NCBI RefSeq assembly: GCF_000281975.1
Contig: NZ_AKKE01000122.1
Span: forward strand, 1-64,000
Origin: Novosphingobium sp. AP12
GTDB taxonomy: Bacteria; Pseudomonadota; Alphaproteobacteria; Sphingomonadales; Sphingomonadaceae
Direction of reading: 5' to 3'
Length of the DNA stretch: 64,000 nucleotides
How positions within the stretch are numbered: the stretch's first letter is position 1; every line of letters starts with the position of its first letter. The notes below the pieces were generated by a model that did no database searches, had not been told where the DNA came from, and saw nothing but the letters and a program-made list of their open reading frames with translations. A program made the translations under genes and the position numbers. Positions 51,781-59,258 of the stretch are shown here, in pieces.

Positions 51781-52301
51781 TGCTGGATCAGGTCCTGGAT
51801 CAGCACGTCGCGGACCATGCCCTCGCCCAGCGCCGAGGCGGAGCGGCGCATCATCTCCTCCTTGATACGGAAGACGGCGGCGGCGCCATTGAGATCGTCG
51901 GGGCGCAGCTCACGCAGGAACGGCTGCAGTGCGTCTAGCACCACCGGCAGCCGCGCCTTGACGGCCTCGGTCTTGCCGTCGGCGGCGACGATGATGAAGC
52001 GCAGCTTGAGAAACTTCGCCTGCGCCCCGCCGCCGCGCAGATTCACCATCATCGGCGGCACTTCGATGTAGGAAGCGGAAGGGTCAGCCTCGGCCGCTCC
52101 TTCGGCGGGAGCCTCGGCGTGCTTCCCTTCCTCCGCGTGCTCCGCGCGGCCGCTCGTCTGCATGTACCACCAGACACCGCCGGCGCCCGCGAGCATGCCG
52201 GCCACGACGACGGCGATCGCGATCAGGCGGGCTTTACCGCCCTTCTTCTTCGTACCGGCGTCTTCCACCGGCACGACGTCGATCACTTCGTCGCTGGCCA
52301 C
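51777..52301 (-). CDS. fliL: Flagellar stator-associated protein FliL
   Basis: A 174-residue protein: a cytosolic Lys-rich N-terminus, one helix (LIAIAVVVAGMLAGAGGVWWYM, about 26-47), an Ala/Glu/His linker, then the FliL domain (YIEVPPMMVNLRGGGAQAKFLKLRFIIVA; VRDVLIQDLIQQ). It forms rings around MotAB. First gene of the leftward fliL-fliM operon. Confidence 0.93.
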   Translation of the reverse strand: MASDEVIDVVPVEDAGTKKKGGKARLIAIAVVVAGMLAGAGGVWWYMQTSGRAEHAEEGKHAEAPAEGAAEADPSASYIEVPPMMVNLRGGGAQAKFLKLRFIIVAADGKTEAVKARLPVVLDALQPFLRELRPDDLNGAAAVFRIKEEMMRRSASALGEGMVRDVLIQDLIQQ

Positions 52302-52348
52302 CTGTCACCCCTAAAATCACGCCACGAAGTCCGCGCGCGCGGTTTCAT

Positions 52349-52362
52349 TCCTATATATAGGA
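52349..52362. promoter_or_regulatory. Perfectly palindromic flagellar box between fliL and flgF operons
   Basis: TCCTATATATAGGA, a perfect 14-bp palindrome. It reads as TCCTATATA in both directions, 47 nt upstream of fliL and 64 nt upstream of flgF, so one element could serve both operons. Confidence 0.7.
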
Positions 52363-52426
52363 TTGTTGTCCGGTCGGAGCCCCTTCCCGCCGGTTTATAC
52401 CGAACTTTTTCCTGAAGGTGCCGGCA

Positions 52427-53170
52427 ATGGACGTCTCCTCCTTCGTGCTGCTGAGCCATGAGCAGGCGCTGCGCCGCCAGCTCGACGTGGCAGCGAACAA
52501 CATGGCGAACGTCTCCACCACCGGATACAAGCGCGAGCAGGCGCTGTTCCACGAATACGTCGAGAATACGCAGGATGCCCCCGTCCAGGATGCGAGGAAG
52601 ACCTCGTTCGTGCTCGACTACGGCGCCGTCCACGACATCGCGCAGGGTGCTTTCCAGGCCACCGGCAACCCGCTCGACGTCATGATCGAGGGGCCGGGCT
52701 ATCTCAACGTCCAGCTGGCGGACGGCTCCACCGGCTACACCCGCGCGGGCTTCGTCAAGGTGCTCGAAACCGGCGAGCTTGCGACCTCCGGCGGCCAGCG
52801 CCTGCTCGACGAGAACGGCCGGCCGATCACCGTCCCCGCCGAGCAGATGGGCAACGTGACGATCACCGCAGACGGCTCGGTCATGGCGGGCGAGGAGCCG
52901 GTGGGCCGGCTCGCCGTCACCAGCTTCGCGGACGAGAACATGCTGGAGGCGCGCGGAGACGGCATGCTGACCGGCACCGGCGGCCAGCTGATGACCGCCG
53001 CGCAGACCAAACTGCGCTCCGGCGGCGTCGAGGCGTCCAACGTCGAGGCGATTTCGGAGACCACTCACATGGTCGAGATCCTGCGCTCCTACCAGACCAG
53101 CCAGCGCCTCTCGTCAGACCTCGCCGACATGCGCCGCCGCGCCATCGACCGCCTCAGCAAGCTGGGCTGA
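52427..53170 (+). CDS. flgF: Flagellar rod protein FlgF
   Basis: A 247-residue proximal rod protein: SSFVLLSHEQALRRQLDVAANNMANVSTTGYKRE (about 3-36), DVMIEGPGYLNVQ and the C-terminal VEASNVEAISETTHMVEILRSYQTSQRLSSDLADMRRRAIDRLSKLG. I start at ATG 52427, with GAAGG upstream; a GTG at 52418 would add three residues. First gene of flgF-flgG-flgA-flgH. Confidence 0.95.
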   Translation: MDVSSFVLLSHEQALRRQLDVAANNMANVSTTGYKREQALFHEYVENTQDAPVQDARKTSFVLDYGAVHDIAQGAFQATGNPLDVMIEGPGYLNVQLADGSTGYTRAGFVKVLETGELATSGGQRLLDENGRPITVPAEQMGNVTITADGSVMAGEEPVGRLAVTSFADENMLEARGDGMLTGTGGQLMTAAQTKLRSGGVEASNVEAISETTHMVEILRSYQTSQRLSSDLADMRRRAIDRLSKLG

Positions 53171-53204
53171 CCCCCCGCACCCCCAACTTCACGAAGGAGC
53201 CATC

Positions 53205-53990
53205 ATGCGTTCGCTCTCCATCGCCTCGACCGGGATGCTCGCCCAGCAGACCAACGTCGACGTCATCTCGAACAACATCGCCAACATGAACACCACGGGA
53301 TTCAAGCGCCAGCGTGCCGAGTTCCAGGACCTGCTCTACCAGCAGGTCGAGCGCCCCGGCGCGGCGACCAGCCCGGACGGCACCAAGGTCCCCTCGGGCA
53401 TCCAGATCGGCGCGGGCGTGAAGACCGGCGGCGTCTACCGCATCACCGAGCAGGGCGCGCTGACCAGCACGGGCAACGCCTACGACATGGCGATCGACGG
53501 CCCCGGTTACTTCCAGGTCGCGCTCCCCTCGGGCGAGATCGGCTACACCCGTGCGGGCTCGTTCCAGCTTTCCGACCAGGGCGAGCTCGTCACCACCGAC
53601 GGCTACCGCGTCCAGCCCGACATCACGATCCCGCAGGGCGCGCTCAGCGTCACCGTGTCGAAGACCGGCGAAGTGCAGGTGAAGCTGGCCGGACAGGCCG
53701 AGATGCAGACGGTCGGCCAGCTCGAACTCGCGACCTTCATCAACGAGGCGGGCCTCGAAGCCATCGGCTTAAGCCTGTTCATCGAGACCGGCGCCTCGGG
53801 CCAGCCTTCCGTCTCGACGCCGGGCCAGCCCGCATTCGGTACGCTCAGCCAGGGCTTCATCGAAGCATCGAACGTCAACCCGGTGTCCGAGATCACCTCG
53901 CTCATCACCGCGCAGCGCGCCTATGAGATGAACAGCCGCGTGCTCAAGACCGCCGACGAGATGTTGCAGACCTCCACCCAGACGGTCTGA
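53205..53990 (+). CDS. flgG: Flagellar distal rod protein FlgG
   Basis: A 261-residue rod protein of standard length: RSLSIASTGMLAQQTNVDVISNNIANMNTTGFKRQRAEFQDLLYQ (about 2-46), YDMAIDGPGYFQV and the C-terminal GFIEASNVNPVSEITSLITAQRAYEMNSRVLKTADEMLQ. ATG with AAGGAG upstream; 34 nt after flgF. Confidence 0.97.
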   Translation: MRSLSIASTGMLAQQTNVDVISNNIANMNTTGFKRQRAEFQDLLYQQVERPGAATSPDGTKVPSGIQIGAGVKTGGVYRITEQGALTSTGNAYDMAIDGPGYFQVALPSGEIGYTRAGSFQLSDQGELVTTDGYRVQPDITIPQGALSVTVSKTGEVQVKLAGQAEMQTVGQLELATFINEAGLEAIGLSLFIETGASGQPSVSTPGQPAFGTLSQGFIEASNVNPVSEITSLITAQRAYEMNSRVLKTADEMLQTSTQTV

Positions 53991-53995
53991 CGGCG

Positions 53996-54427
53996 ATGCT
54001 TGCCGCCGCTCTCCTCCTTGCCGTCACCCCGGTCGGCGCGCCCGCCACCGAGGCTGCGCCGGTGCTCGCCCGCACGGTCGAGCGCGGCGAAGTGCTGTCG
54101 AAGGCCGATTTCGAGACCGGCCGCGTGCTGCCGACCGTCGCCCGCAACGCGCTGAGCCCGGCCGAGGCGGCGGGGCAGGAAGCCACGCGGCGGCTCAATG
54201 CGGGCGCCCCGGTGCGCGCGGCCGATCTTGCCGCCCCGCGCCTCGTGCGGCGGGGGGAGACGGTGACGATCGCGCTCGTAGCCGGGAACCTGCGGATCAC
54301 CTCGACCGGCCGCGCGCTGGCCGATGCCGGGCGGGGCGAGCCGGTCCGCGTGCTCAGCCTCGCCACCAATCGCACGCTCGAGGGCGTGGCGCTGGCCAGC
54401 GGCGAAGTCCGCATCGCCGCGCAGTAA
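53996..54427 (+). CDS. flgA: Flagellar P-ring assembly chaperone FlgA
   Basis: A 143-residue protein with a signal peptide (LAAALLLAVTPVGAPA) and an SAF domain: LARTVERGEVLSKADFETGRV, RRLNAGAPVRAADLAAPRLVRRGETVTIALVAGNLRITSTGRAL. FlgA helps FlgI assemble the P ring; its client flgI is not in this window. 5 nt after flgG. Confidence 0.9.
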   Translation: MLAAALLLAVTPVGAPATEAAPVLARTVERGEVLSKADFETGRVLPTVARNALSPAEAAGQEATRRLNAGAPVRAADLAAPRLVRRGETVTIALVAGNLRITSTGRALADAGRGEPVRVLSLATNRTLEGVALASGEVRIAAQ

Positions 54428-54441
54428 GGAAGACCCGCGTC

Positions 54442-55206
54442 ATGACCTCCCGTTTCGCCCCGTTATCGTGCCTCCTCGCCTCGGCCTCGCTGCTGGCGGG
54501 CTGCGGATCGGTCGGCCGCCTCCAAAACGTGGGCAAGGCGCCGAAGCTGACCGAGGCGGGCGAGCCCGTGGCGCCGCGCATCGAATCCTCGCTCGGTAAC
54601 CACGTCGCGCCCGAGGGCGGCGACCCCAAGGTCGAGGACGCAACGCGCGGCGCCTCGCTGTTCCGCACCGGCGGCGGCGCCTTCTTCCGCGACCAGCGCG
54701 CCTCGCGCGTGGGCGACATCGTGACGATCCGCATCAACATCGCCGACAACGCCCGGGTCGACAATACCACCACCCGTACCCGCAACGGCAGCGAGAACGC
54801 CGGCATCGCCTCGCTGCTCGGGCTGGAGAGCCAGCTCGGCAAGGTCCTGCCGGGCAACCCCGATCCCGCCAATCTCGCCAGCACCAGTTCCAAGTCGAGC
54901 GCGACGGGCGCGGGCAACACCTCGCGCTCGGAACAGATCAACATGACCGTCGCCGCCACGGTGACGGGCGTGCTGCCCAACGGCAACCTGGCGATCCGCG
55001 GCAAGCAGGAAGTGCGCGTCAACTTCGAACTGCGCGAACTGGTCGTCTCGGGCGTCATCCGCCCCGAGGACATCGCCCGCGACAACTCGATCCGCCACAG
55101 CCAGATCGCCGAGGCGCGCATCAGCTACGGCGGGCGCGGCCAGCTCACCGACGCGCAGCAGGCACGCTGGGGCCAGCAGATCTACGACGCCCTGTTCCCG
55201 TTCTGA
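54442..55206 (+). CDS. flgH: Flagellar L-ring lipoprotein FlgH
   Basis: A 254-residue outer-membrane lipoprotein (lipobox LAGC, Cys21). FlgH motifs: SLFRTGGGAFFRDQRASRVGDIVTIRINIADNA (about 70-102), NLAIRGKQEVRVNFELRELVVSGVIRPEDIARDNSIRHSQIAEARISYGG. Last gene of the operon, 14 nt after flgA. Confidence 0.96.
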   Translation: MTSRFAPLSCLLASASLLAGCGSVGRLQNVGKAPKLTEAGEPVAPRIESSLGNHVAPEGGDPKVEDATRGASLFRTGGGAFFRDQRASRVGDIVTIRINIADNARVDNTTTRTRNGSENAGIASLLGLESQLGKVLPGNPDPANLASTSSKSSATGAGNTSRSEQINMTVAATVTGVLPNGNLAIRGKQEVRVNFELRELVVSGVIRPEDIARDNSIRHSQIAEARISYGGRGQLTDAQQARWGQQIYDALFPF

Positions 55207-55506
55207 GGCTTGCCAAGGGCGCCATGGGAGCGCTTTTCGGCTTTCCGAGCGCCGCGACCCAAGACGCACCTAAGCTGACATGGGACCGACATGCGCAGCC
55301 GCGGAGCTGACGCGAACAGCCGGTCCGTGCGCAGTCCTCCCGACTCCTCTCTATCGGACCGGATGAAAGTTTTAGAGGATGAGTCCAAGCCCTTCATTAT
55401 CCTCCTAGAATAATCCTGCACCCGTCTATTTCGGGACCGCACGGGCGGCAGCGTTTCTTGCCGTCAGGCCGCAGAATCGGCCTGTGACCTAGAAGGGAAA
55501 ATTGAA
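55207..55506 (+). promoter_or_regulatory. Flagellin promoter and long leader
   Basis: A 300-nt gap before flagellin. It holds a GC-rich stem near 55219-55257 that may end the flgH transcript, a box variant TCCTAGAAT (55403-55411, 8 of 9), followed by TAATCC, and then about 90 nt of potential leader with GCCGTCAGGCCGCAGAATCGGCC-type pairing. AGAAGGGAAAA just before the ATG supplies a strong ribosome binding site. A leader of this size is the expected target of FlbT, by analogy with Caulobacter. Confidence 0.5.
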
Positions 55507-56376
55507 ATGGCGTTTTCGGTAAACACCAATGCTGGTGCCATGGCCGCTCTTCAGAGCCTGAACAGCACCAACCGTTCGATGGAAACCACCCAGAGCCGTA
55601 TCACCACGGGTCTGAACGTGGCGTCCACGAAGGACGACTCGGCGAAGTACACCGTCGCCCAGACGCTCCGCGGCGACCTCGGCCAGTTGAACGCTGTCAC
55701 CAGCTCGCTCAACAACGCCAAGAGCGTTTCGGACGTGGCCGTTGCCGGTGCCGAGCAGATCTCCGACCTCGTCAACCAGATGAAGTCGAAGACCCTCGAG
55801 GCATCGGACGCCGGTCTCGACGTTGAAAGCCGCACTGCAATCTCGAAGGATCTGGTCGCCCTCAAAAAGCAGATCAACACGATCATCGATGGTTCGGACT
55901 TCAACGGCGTCAACCTGCTGAAGGATGGTGGCACCACCGACGGCGCAGTGAGCGCCCTGCAGTCGATCTCGAGCGACGATACGCTTTCGATCGCCAACCA
56001 GGGCTTCACCACGCTTGCCACCGCAGCCTTCGGCGATTCGGCTACGGACACCACGATCACAGCTCTCGAAGATGCCGATCCGGCAGCGGGTGCGACGGCC
56101 GCCTCGGACTTGTCCGACGAGCTCGACACCTTCTTCGATGCCGTGAAGACCAGCCTCAGCGATCTCGGCGCGGCTTCGCGTCAGATCGATGGCCAGCTGA
56201 CCTTCAACAGCAACCTGACCGACGTGGTGACGAGCGGTATCGGCAATCTCGTCGATGCCGACCTCGCCAAGGAATCCGCGAGCCTTCAGGCCCTTCAGGT
56301 CCAGCAGCAGCTGGGCGTGCAGGCCCTGTCGATCGCCAACCAGGCACCGCAGACGCTTCTTTCGCTCTTCCGCTAA
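55507..56376 (+). CDS. fliC: Flagellin
   Basis: A 289-residue, compact flagellin. N-terminal D0/D1 (FSVNTNAGAMAALQSLNSTNRSMETTQSRITTGLNVASTKDD), the KQINTIIDGSDFNGVNLL segment, a short acidic central domain (about 145-215) and the C-terminal D1/D0 (NLVDADLAKESASLQALQVQQQLGVQALSIANQAPQTLLSLFR). Its lower GC content compared with neighbours fits high expression and conserved codons. Stand-alone gene with its own terminator; I see no second flagellin here. Confidence 0.96.
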   Translation: MAFSVNTNAGAMAALQSLNSTNRSMETTQSRITTGLNVASTKDDSAKYTVAQTLRGDLGQLNAVTSSLNNAKSVSDVAVAGAEQISDLVNQMKSKTLEASDAGLDVESRTAISKDLVALKKQINTIIDGSDFNGVNLLKDGGTTDGAVSALQSISSDDTLSIANQGFTTLATAAFGDSATDTTITALEDADPAAGATAASDLSDELDTFFDAVKTSLSDLGAASRQIDGQLTFNSNLTDVVTSGIGNLVDADLAKESASLQALQVQQQLGVQALSIANQAPQTLLSLFR

Positions 56377-56423
56377 GCGGGGGATCGAAGGCCCTTTCCG
56401 GTATGCCGGAAGGGGGATTTCGG

Positions 56424-56463
56424 AAAGGCCGGGACGGCAGGTTCGTCCCGGCCTTTCTTTTTT
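56424..56463 (+). terminator. Strong rho-independent terminator of flagellin
   Basis: A perfect 13-bp stem AAAGGCCGGGACG (56424-56436) / CGTCCCGGCCTTT (56444-56456), loop GCAGGTT, then CTTTTTT. Confidence 0.92.
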
Positions 56464-56731
56464 GCCGGAGCCTCCGCGCGCGGCATCCATCGATTAAATT
56501 TTGGCAAGGGGCCGCTCGCCGGTCGGCGCATTCGGGCCCTCGCCGGATCGCATGCTCCTGTTATCAACGCATTGTTTCGGCTGCCCGCTTTTCTGAGCGT
56601 CGGTGTCGTATAGAGACATCCGCATCGTCGACTGGTGAATTTTCAGGTCATCATTGACGGTACGGGGGCCACAAGCCTCTCGGGTCCGGGGGCACGGACT
56701 GTACAACGGTCTGAAGTACTTTGAGAGCGCG
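56464..56731. other. Gap between flagellin terminator and the next gene
   Basis: About 270 nt with lower GC (ATTAAATTTTGG near 56491; TTTTCAGGTCATCATTGACGG near 56639). No gene seen. A TTG at 56654 would extend the next gene, but the added residues look non-conserved. Confidence 0.4.
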
Positions 56732-57076
56732 ATGGCGAGCAATTCAGGTTGGGGCTTGGGCAGCGGCACTGTCCAGGCTCCGGGGACGCAGCAGGACTAT
56801 TGGTTTTCGCTGAAGCTGCGGGTCGATTCCCCGGCCCAGCTCTGGCAGGCTGCCGCCTTGCGCTGCCTCAGCCAGACCGAATTGAGCCAGGACGAGGTCG
56901 AGGACCTCATCGGCCCCGCCGACGACCCTTCCATCGCCGACTGCCTGATGCTGCTGGCCCTGCCCGAGCGGCTGCCCGGCTGCACCCGCCTCGATACCGC
57001 GCTGGTCCCGGCAGGCACGCCGGGAAGCGCCGCTCAGCCGGCCTGCGAACAGGACGACGCCTTCGTCCAGCGATAG
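56732..57076 (+). CDS. Hypothetical protein between flagellin and flgD
   Basis: A 114-residue soluble protein: MASNSGWGLGSGT, then a folded core QDYWFSLKLRVDSPAQLWQAAALRCLSQTELSQDEVEDLIGPADDPSIADCLMLLALPERLPGCTRL. The core looks like a real small alpha/beta domain. I choose ATG 56732 because residues upstream are basic and unstructured. Family not recognised; convergent with flgD. Confidence 0.6.
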   Translation: MASNSGWGLGSGTVQAPGTQQDYWFSLKLRVDSPAQLWQAAALRCLSQTELSQDEVEDLIGPADDPSIADCLMLLALPERLPGCTRLDTALVPAGTPGSAAQPACEQDDAFVQR

Positions 57077-57085
57077 GGCAGCAGC

Positions 57086-57751
57086 TCAGTCCGCCGCCGC
57101 TGCCTTCAAACCGACGAGGCCCGAGGCGGACAGGCGGATGCCGTTCACGCCGAGCAGGATGCCGGTGCCGTCGGTCACGACGTCGTCGACCACGCCGATC
57201 GAGTTGATCGTGGTGTCGAGGCTCGCCCCGCTGGCATCCTTCGCGGCGATCGAAAGGGTGTAGGCCCCCGCCGGAGCCTTGCTGCCGTCGGACTGGGTGC
57301 CGTCCCACTGGTAGGCCCCCTGCGCGTCGGGTTCGAGCTGCACGGTCGCGACGGTGCCGCCCAGTGCGTCCTTCACCGTTGCCGTGATCGTGCCCGGAGT
57401 GCCGTTGACGTAGTAGGTCCAGCTGGCCGGGCCATCCCCGAGGCCCGAAACCGGCGAATCGAAGCGCGCCTCGCGGCCGATGTAGCTCGATGCCTGCGCC
57501 ATCTGCTGCGAGAGCATCTGGCCCAGGATGTCGCCCAGCGCGCCGGTCTGCTGGATCGACTGCTCCACCTGCGAATACTGCACCAGCTGCGCGGTATATT
57601 CCGATGTGTCCATCGGATCGAGCGGGTCCTGGTTCGTCATCTGCGTGGTCAGCAGCTTGAGGAACAGGTTATAATCCGTCAGCAGGCCCGCCGACGAGGC
57701 CGCCGTGGCGGTGCTCTTGGTGGTCGAGGCGGTATCGGTAACCGTCGTCAT
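57086..57751 (-). CDS. flgD: Flagellar hook-capping protein FlgD
   Basis: A 221-residue hook scaffold. N-terminal FlgD motif NLFLKLLTTQMTNQDPLDPMDTSEYTAQLVQYSQVEQ (about 28-65), then Ig-like/FLGD-tudor domains with AYQWDGTQSDGSKAPAGAYTLSIAAKD. 12 nt after fliK, so co-expressed with the hook-length ruler. Confidence 0.95.
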   Translation of the reverse strand: MTTVTDTASTTKSTATAASSAGLLTDYNLFLKLLTTQMTNQDPLDPMDTSEYTAQLVQYSQVEQSIQQTGALGDILGQMLSQQMAQASSYIGREARFDSPVSGLGDGPASWTYYVNGTPGTITATVKDALGGTVATVQLEPDAQGAYQWDGTQSDGSKAPAGAYTLSIAAKDASGASLDTTINSIGVVDDVVTDGTGILLGVNGIRLSASGLVGLKAAAAD

Positions 57752-57763
57752 TGTCCTGCTGCC

Positions 57764-59209
57764 TTATGCCATGAGATCGACATGGCCGCTGCTCCTGAGC
57801 GGCCTGTGGATGGGGTCTTCGCTGCCGCTGCCGGCGAAATCGCTGCCCGGCGAGGGGCCGCCTTGAGGCCGTGCGCCCTGCCGCTGCCCGCCGCCCGCGC
57901 CGCCGCCGTCGAAGCGCAGCGACTGCCCGTCGGAGCGCACTCCGGCATCGGCCAAGGCGCGGCCAAGGTCGGCGCTTTCCCGGCGCAGCATGTCGAGCGC
58001 GGCGGGACTGTCGGCCGAAACGACCGCGCGCAGCACGCCGTCGTGCTCGAACGACATGCGCACCTCGACCCGCCCCATGTGGCGCGGGTCGAGTCGGATC
58101 AGCAGGTCCTCGCGCTTGCCGTCCGTGCCCGCGTCGAGGGCGCGGGCGATGGTGACGCCGATGTCGGCCCCGAACCTGCCCTCACGCACGGTGACTGCCG
58201 TTTCGGCGGGCGGATTGCCGTAAGGCGATGCGGCATGGCGCGCGGTGGCGGCTTCCAGCGTCTGGGTGAAGACCGGCGCGGAGAGGCGTGGTTCGGGGAG
58301 CGCCGGGGTGCCGCCGGAGAGCGGGTCGACCGGTGCTTCGGTTCCGGCAGGCGCGGCGACCGCCGCATGGGCATGGCGGATCGGCTCGGCGGTGGCCGGC
58401 GGTGCGGGCTTGCCGGCGCCTTCCGGGGCGGAATCCTGGGCAGCGGGCCCCGGCGCGGCTTCGGTGTTCACTGCGACGGCCACCGCAATGGGCGGCGTGG
58501 AAGCCTGAGCTTTCAACTCCTGGACTCCGTCCTGCAGCGGGCCAGCAAGGGGGGCCGGGGAAGGCGGGGCCTTGCGCTTCACCGGCTCACGGCGGTCGCC
58601 ATCGTCCGGCGCCTTTGCATCGCGCTGGGCAAGCTTCTCCTCCTCCGACTGGACAGGTTCGGCGTCCGGCGTCCCTGCCGCCTGTGACGGCGGCACGGGG
58701 GGAGCAGGCAAGGCTGGCGGGGCGGCCGGGGCAGGCGACGCGGATACTTCGGGGGAGACCGCGTCCTTCGTCAAAGCCTCAGGGCCGGGCATGGCAGGCG
58801 CGGCAGGTTCGGGTGGTACGGTCTCAGCGGAGACAGGCTCGGCAGGCGCTGAAAAGACCGGCTCCGGAAGCGCTGTCTCAGGCGCCGCCAAAGCTGGCGC
58901 GTCAGGTCCAGGACGGGCCGGGCCAGCCACGACAGGCGCAGCATCGAGCACGGGGGTCGCGGATTCGGCCGTGAGAACCGCAGGCCGGGCGGCGGGCGAT
59001 GTGACCATCATGCCTGCGGGCGGCGGCGTTTCGACGGGAGCCGGCATCGCCAGCCTGGCCTTGCCCGCAACGTCCGGCGGCGCGCCCCGCGCGTTTTCCA
59101 GCGCGGCGAGGAACGCGCCCGGCTCCGGCGCGGCGATGGCCCCGCGCGCCGCCGCATCACCCGCGGGCGCGGCGGTCATCGCAAAGGGTGTCATCGCAGG
59201 GAGGGCCAT
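57764..59209 (-). CDS. fliK: Flagellar hook-length control protein FliK
   Basis: A 481-residue protein. The first 300 residues are Pro/Ala-rich and disordered (ruler region). The C-terminal Flg_hook domain (about 345-440) has DLLIRLDPRHMGRVEVRMSFEHDGVLRAVVSADSPAALDMLRRESADLGRALADAGV, the T3S4 substrate-switch domain. Start uncertain: ATG 59209 (MALPAM) has AGGAG 4 nt upstream, the AGGAG being part of a box-like palindrome; ATG 59239 would place that element inside the gene. Confidence 0.9.
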   Translation of the reverse strand: MALPAMTPFAMTAAPAGDAAARGAIAAPEPGAFLAALENARGAPPDVAGKARLAMPAPVETPPPAGMMVTSPAARPAVLTAESATPVLDAAPVVAGPARPGPDAPALAAPETALPEPVFSAPAEPVSAETVPPEPAAPAMPGPEALTKDAVSPEVSASPAPAAPPALPAPPVPPSQAAGTPDAEPVQSEEEKLAQRDAKAPDDGDRREPVKRKAPPSPAPLAGPLQDGVQELKAQASTPPIAVAVAVNTEAAPGPAAQDSAPEGAGKPAPPATAEPIRHAHAAVAAPAGTEAPVDPLSGGTPALPEPRLSAPVFTQTLEAATARHAASPYGNPPAETAVTVREGRFGADIGVTIARALDAGTDGKREDLLIRLDPRHMGRVEVRMSFEHDGVLRAVVSADSPAALDMLRRESADLGRALADAGVRSDGQSLRFDGGGAGGGQRQGARPQGGPSPGSDFAGSGSEDPIHRPLRSSGHVDLMA

Positions 59210-59212
59210 CGC

Positions 59213-59227
59213 TCCTATCATAGAGGA
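59213..59227. promoter_or_regulatory. Flagellar box-like palindrome at the fliK start
   Basis: TCCTATCATAGAGGA, an imperfect palindrome of the box half-sites. Read leftward, its GATAGGAG doubles as a Shine-Dalgarno for ATG 59209. If it is a promoter, the fliK transcript would be nearly leaderless. Confidence 0.45.
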
Positions 59228-59258
59228 CGCGCGGGCCATGCGGTCGCGGGGGCGGCGA

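Noticed and set aside
55361..55390. FliA (sigma-28) promoter upstream of flagellin
   Set aside because: GAAAGTTTT resembles a -35 half, but no GCCGATAA-like -10 follows at the right distance.
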